In this document: positions 62,740 through 64,000 of the stretch, in pieces | Layout: every line of letters starts with the position of its first letter | Numbering within the stretch: the first letter of the stretch is position 1 | Program-made: the position numbers and the translations under genes | From: Plectrocnemia conspersa | Taxonomy: Eukaryota > Arthropoda > Insecta > Trichoptera > Polycentropodidae | Reading direction: 5' to 3' | DNA: 64,000 nt | NCBI GenBank assembly: GCA_009617715.1 | Contig: VTFK01000191.1 | Coordinates: forward strand, 434,001 to 498,000 | The notes under the pieces: model-generated | What the model saw: the letters and a program-made list of their open reading frames with translations, nothing else | Told to the model about the DNA's origin: nothing | Databases searched by the model: none

Positions 62740-63310
62740 TTTGCTATACACACTCGTTAATTAAAGCTAATCTATGTGCGGCTAATTAGCTCTGCGTCGA
62801 AAAGTCTCGGGACTTATAGAACTTTAGCGAAACCCTTTGGGTTCCTAACGTGTAAATTTTGCTCGGTTTTCAAATGGTTTATTATCGCTACGATTCTATA
62901 GTCGTGCCGCACATAATTATGCGACTAAAATAACAAATTTAAATTTTATCTTACACAATATATGTATGTATAAATTTGGAATTATAACAAGTCGTTGAAG
63001 TTTCATTCTACTGAATGAAGTAATAATTTGTTTATGTATTATATAATATACACACGCGCTACGCAAAATTTATCATCGAGCTGTAAATGGATATTAGGAA
63101 TTTATTTATGTGCAGCTTTGAACATCGGGCGATGGGAACGTGATAGAGTTGCCTTCGTGAAAAAAAAGTTTGGAGCATCTGCCGTACGCAAAACACTATT
63201 CCTTATAAGGATTTATTGATGTCGCCCCAGTAAGGCGACGTTTCGGGGATCGAAAAGAATTACGACATCCAGAGTGTTTTACGATTATATCAAACAAGCA
63301 ACCATAACCG
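62740..63310. other. Two balanced islands near the right edge
   Basis: 62755-62935 and 63090-63310 are GC-richer and CG-bearing. The second has GTCGCCCCAGTAAGGCGAC (GTCGCC/GGCGAC hairpin, about 63221-63240). Neither shows an exon. Confidence 0.3.
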
Positions 63311-63665
63311 AAGTTTCTCATTCTCAAATATAACGTATTCAGAACATGTATGTAACATACATACATATAATATAGTATGTATGAATTATATGGAAATATT
63401 TTTATTCTTATTTATATGGTGTAAAAACCATTTATTCGAAAATATACATTTTATGTATAATATGTATCACAATGATTGTCATCCGTATTTTTTCTCAATT
63501 ACTCTTTAAGACCCTGGCGGCATATATTGTTACCTCACATTAATCTTACTTCCTCCCAGATATAAATATTTGTGACTAAATTTTCATAAATATTACACAT
63601 TTACACATTATACTTTATATGTATATAATGGGATCTGATAAATTTACCGCCAGCAATACCTCGCC

Positions 63666-63755
63666 GACAATTGATTGCGAGCAATTTGCCGCTTCGTCAA
63701 TTGATCGCATAAGTAATTTATAGCCAACAATTGATCGCTAGCATACTTTACCGTA
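63666..63755. repeat. Three-unit 30-bp tandem repeat
   Basis: CAATTGATTGCGAGCAATTT, CAATTGATCGCATAAGTAAT and CAATTGATCGCTAGCATACT start at 63668, 63698 and 63728, an exact 30-bp period. CAATTG and GATCGC are conserved and the tails vary. A more degenerate relative (AATTTACCGCC) lies just before. Confidence 0.65.
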
Positions 63756-64000
63756 ACATAAAACGTTTTTGCCTAAACCTTTGTTAAGTGATTTATTTTT
63801 TCAGAATATACATACCTTATTTTTACTTTTTTTTAAATTCGTTTTGCTAATATTTTTTCAAATATTATAATGTAAATTGATTGTATCATATTTATTAATC
63901 AAGCAAATTCTGTGGCTCTCAACATTTCATTATAATATTTTTTATTTACATCTCACTTTTATGAACTTATGATTATTTTATTTACAATGAACTCACTTCT

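Overview
The window is AT-rich (roughly 70% or more by eye) eukaryotic nuclear DNA, almost all non-coding. It has spliceosomal exon borders and is crowded with decayed DNA transposons and retroelements of the piggyBac, hAT, mariner, Tigger/pogo, Helitron-like, non-LTR and LTR types. There are no bacterial operons, ribosome-binding sites, CRISPR arrays or rRNA genes. The overall style (long AT-rich introns, this mix of transposons, a secreted protein with a tiny signal-peptide exon) suggests an arthropod, most likely an insect. I cannot name the species.

One real gene can be supported, on the minus strand. Exon 1 (29814-29889) carries the start codon and a clean signal peptide and ends at a strong donor. 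Exon 2 (10535-10698) has a good acceptor and donor, and its reading phase fits exon 1. Together they give the first 80 residues of a secreted, Ala/Ser/Leu/Gln-rich protein that I do not recognise. About 19 kb of intron lies between them. The gene must continue to the left, because exon 2 ends at a donor, but I found no convincing third exon in 1-10534. A GC-richer promoter/5'UTR block lies at about 29890-30180. The rest, up to 64000, looks like the upstream intergenic region.

Layout: 1-10534, probable intron 2, with a 1.4-kb piggyBac-like element, a 1.3-kb hAT-like element and an inverted-repeat element built from C-rich tandem units. 10699-29813, intron 1, with two copies of a dispersed repeat ending in hairpin-plus-CTAG, an inverted pair flanking about 3.2 kb, two very clean 19-bp hairpins and a Helitron-like coding scrap. 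30180-49000, intergenic, with a non-LTR retrotransposon relic, two opposed Tigger/pogo-like copies and several GC-rich islands that may be regulatory or relic coding sequence. 49000-64000, a hairpin cluster, two opposed LTR-like promoter blocks, a broken mariner transposase, a broken piggyBac C-terminus and, at the right edge, a 30-bp tandem repeat.

No multi-gene system is visible. The items most worth checking are the unidentified secreted gene, the C-rich inverted-repeat element and the groups of near-perfect hairpins.
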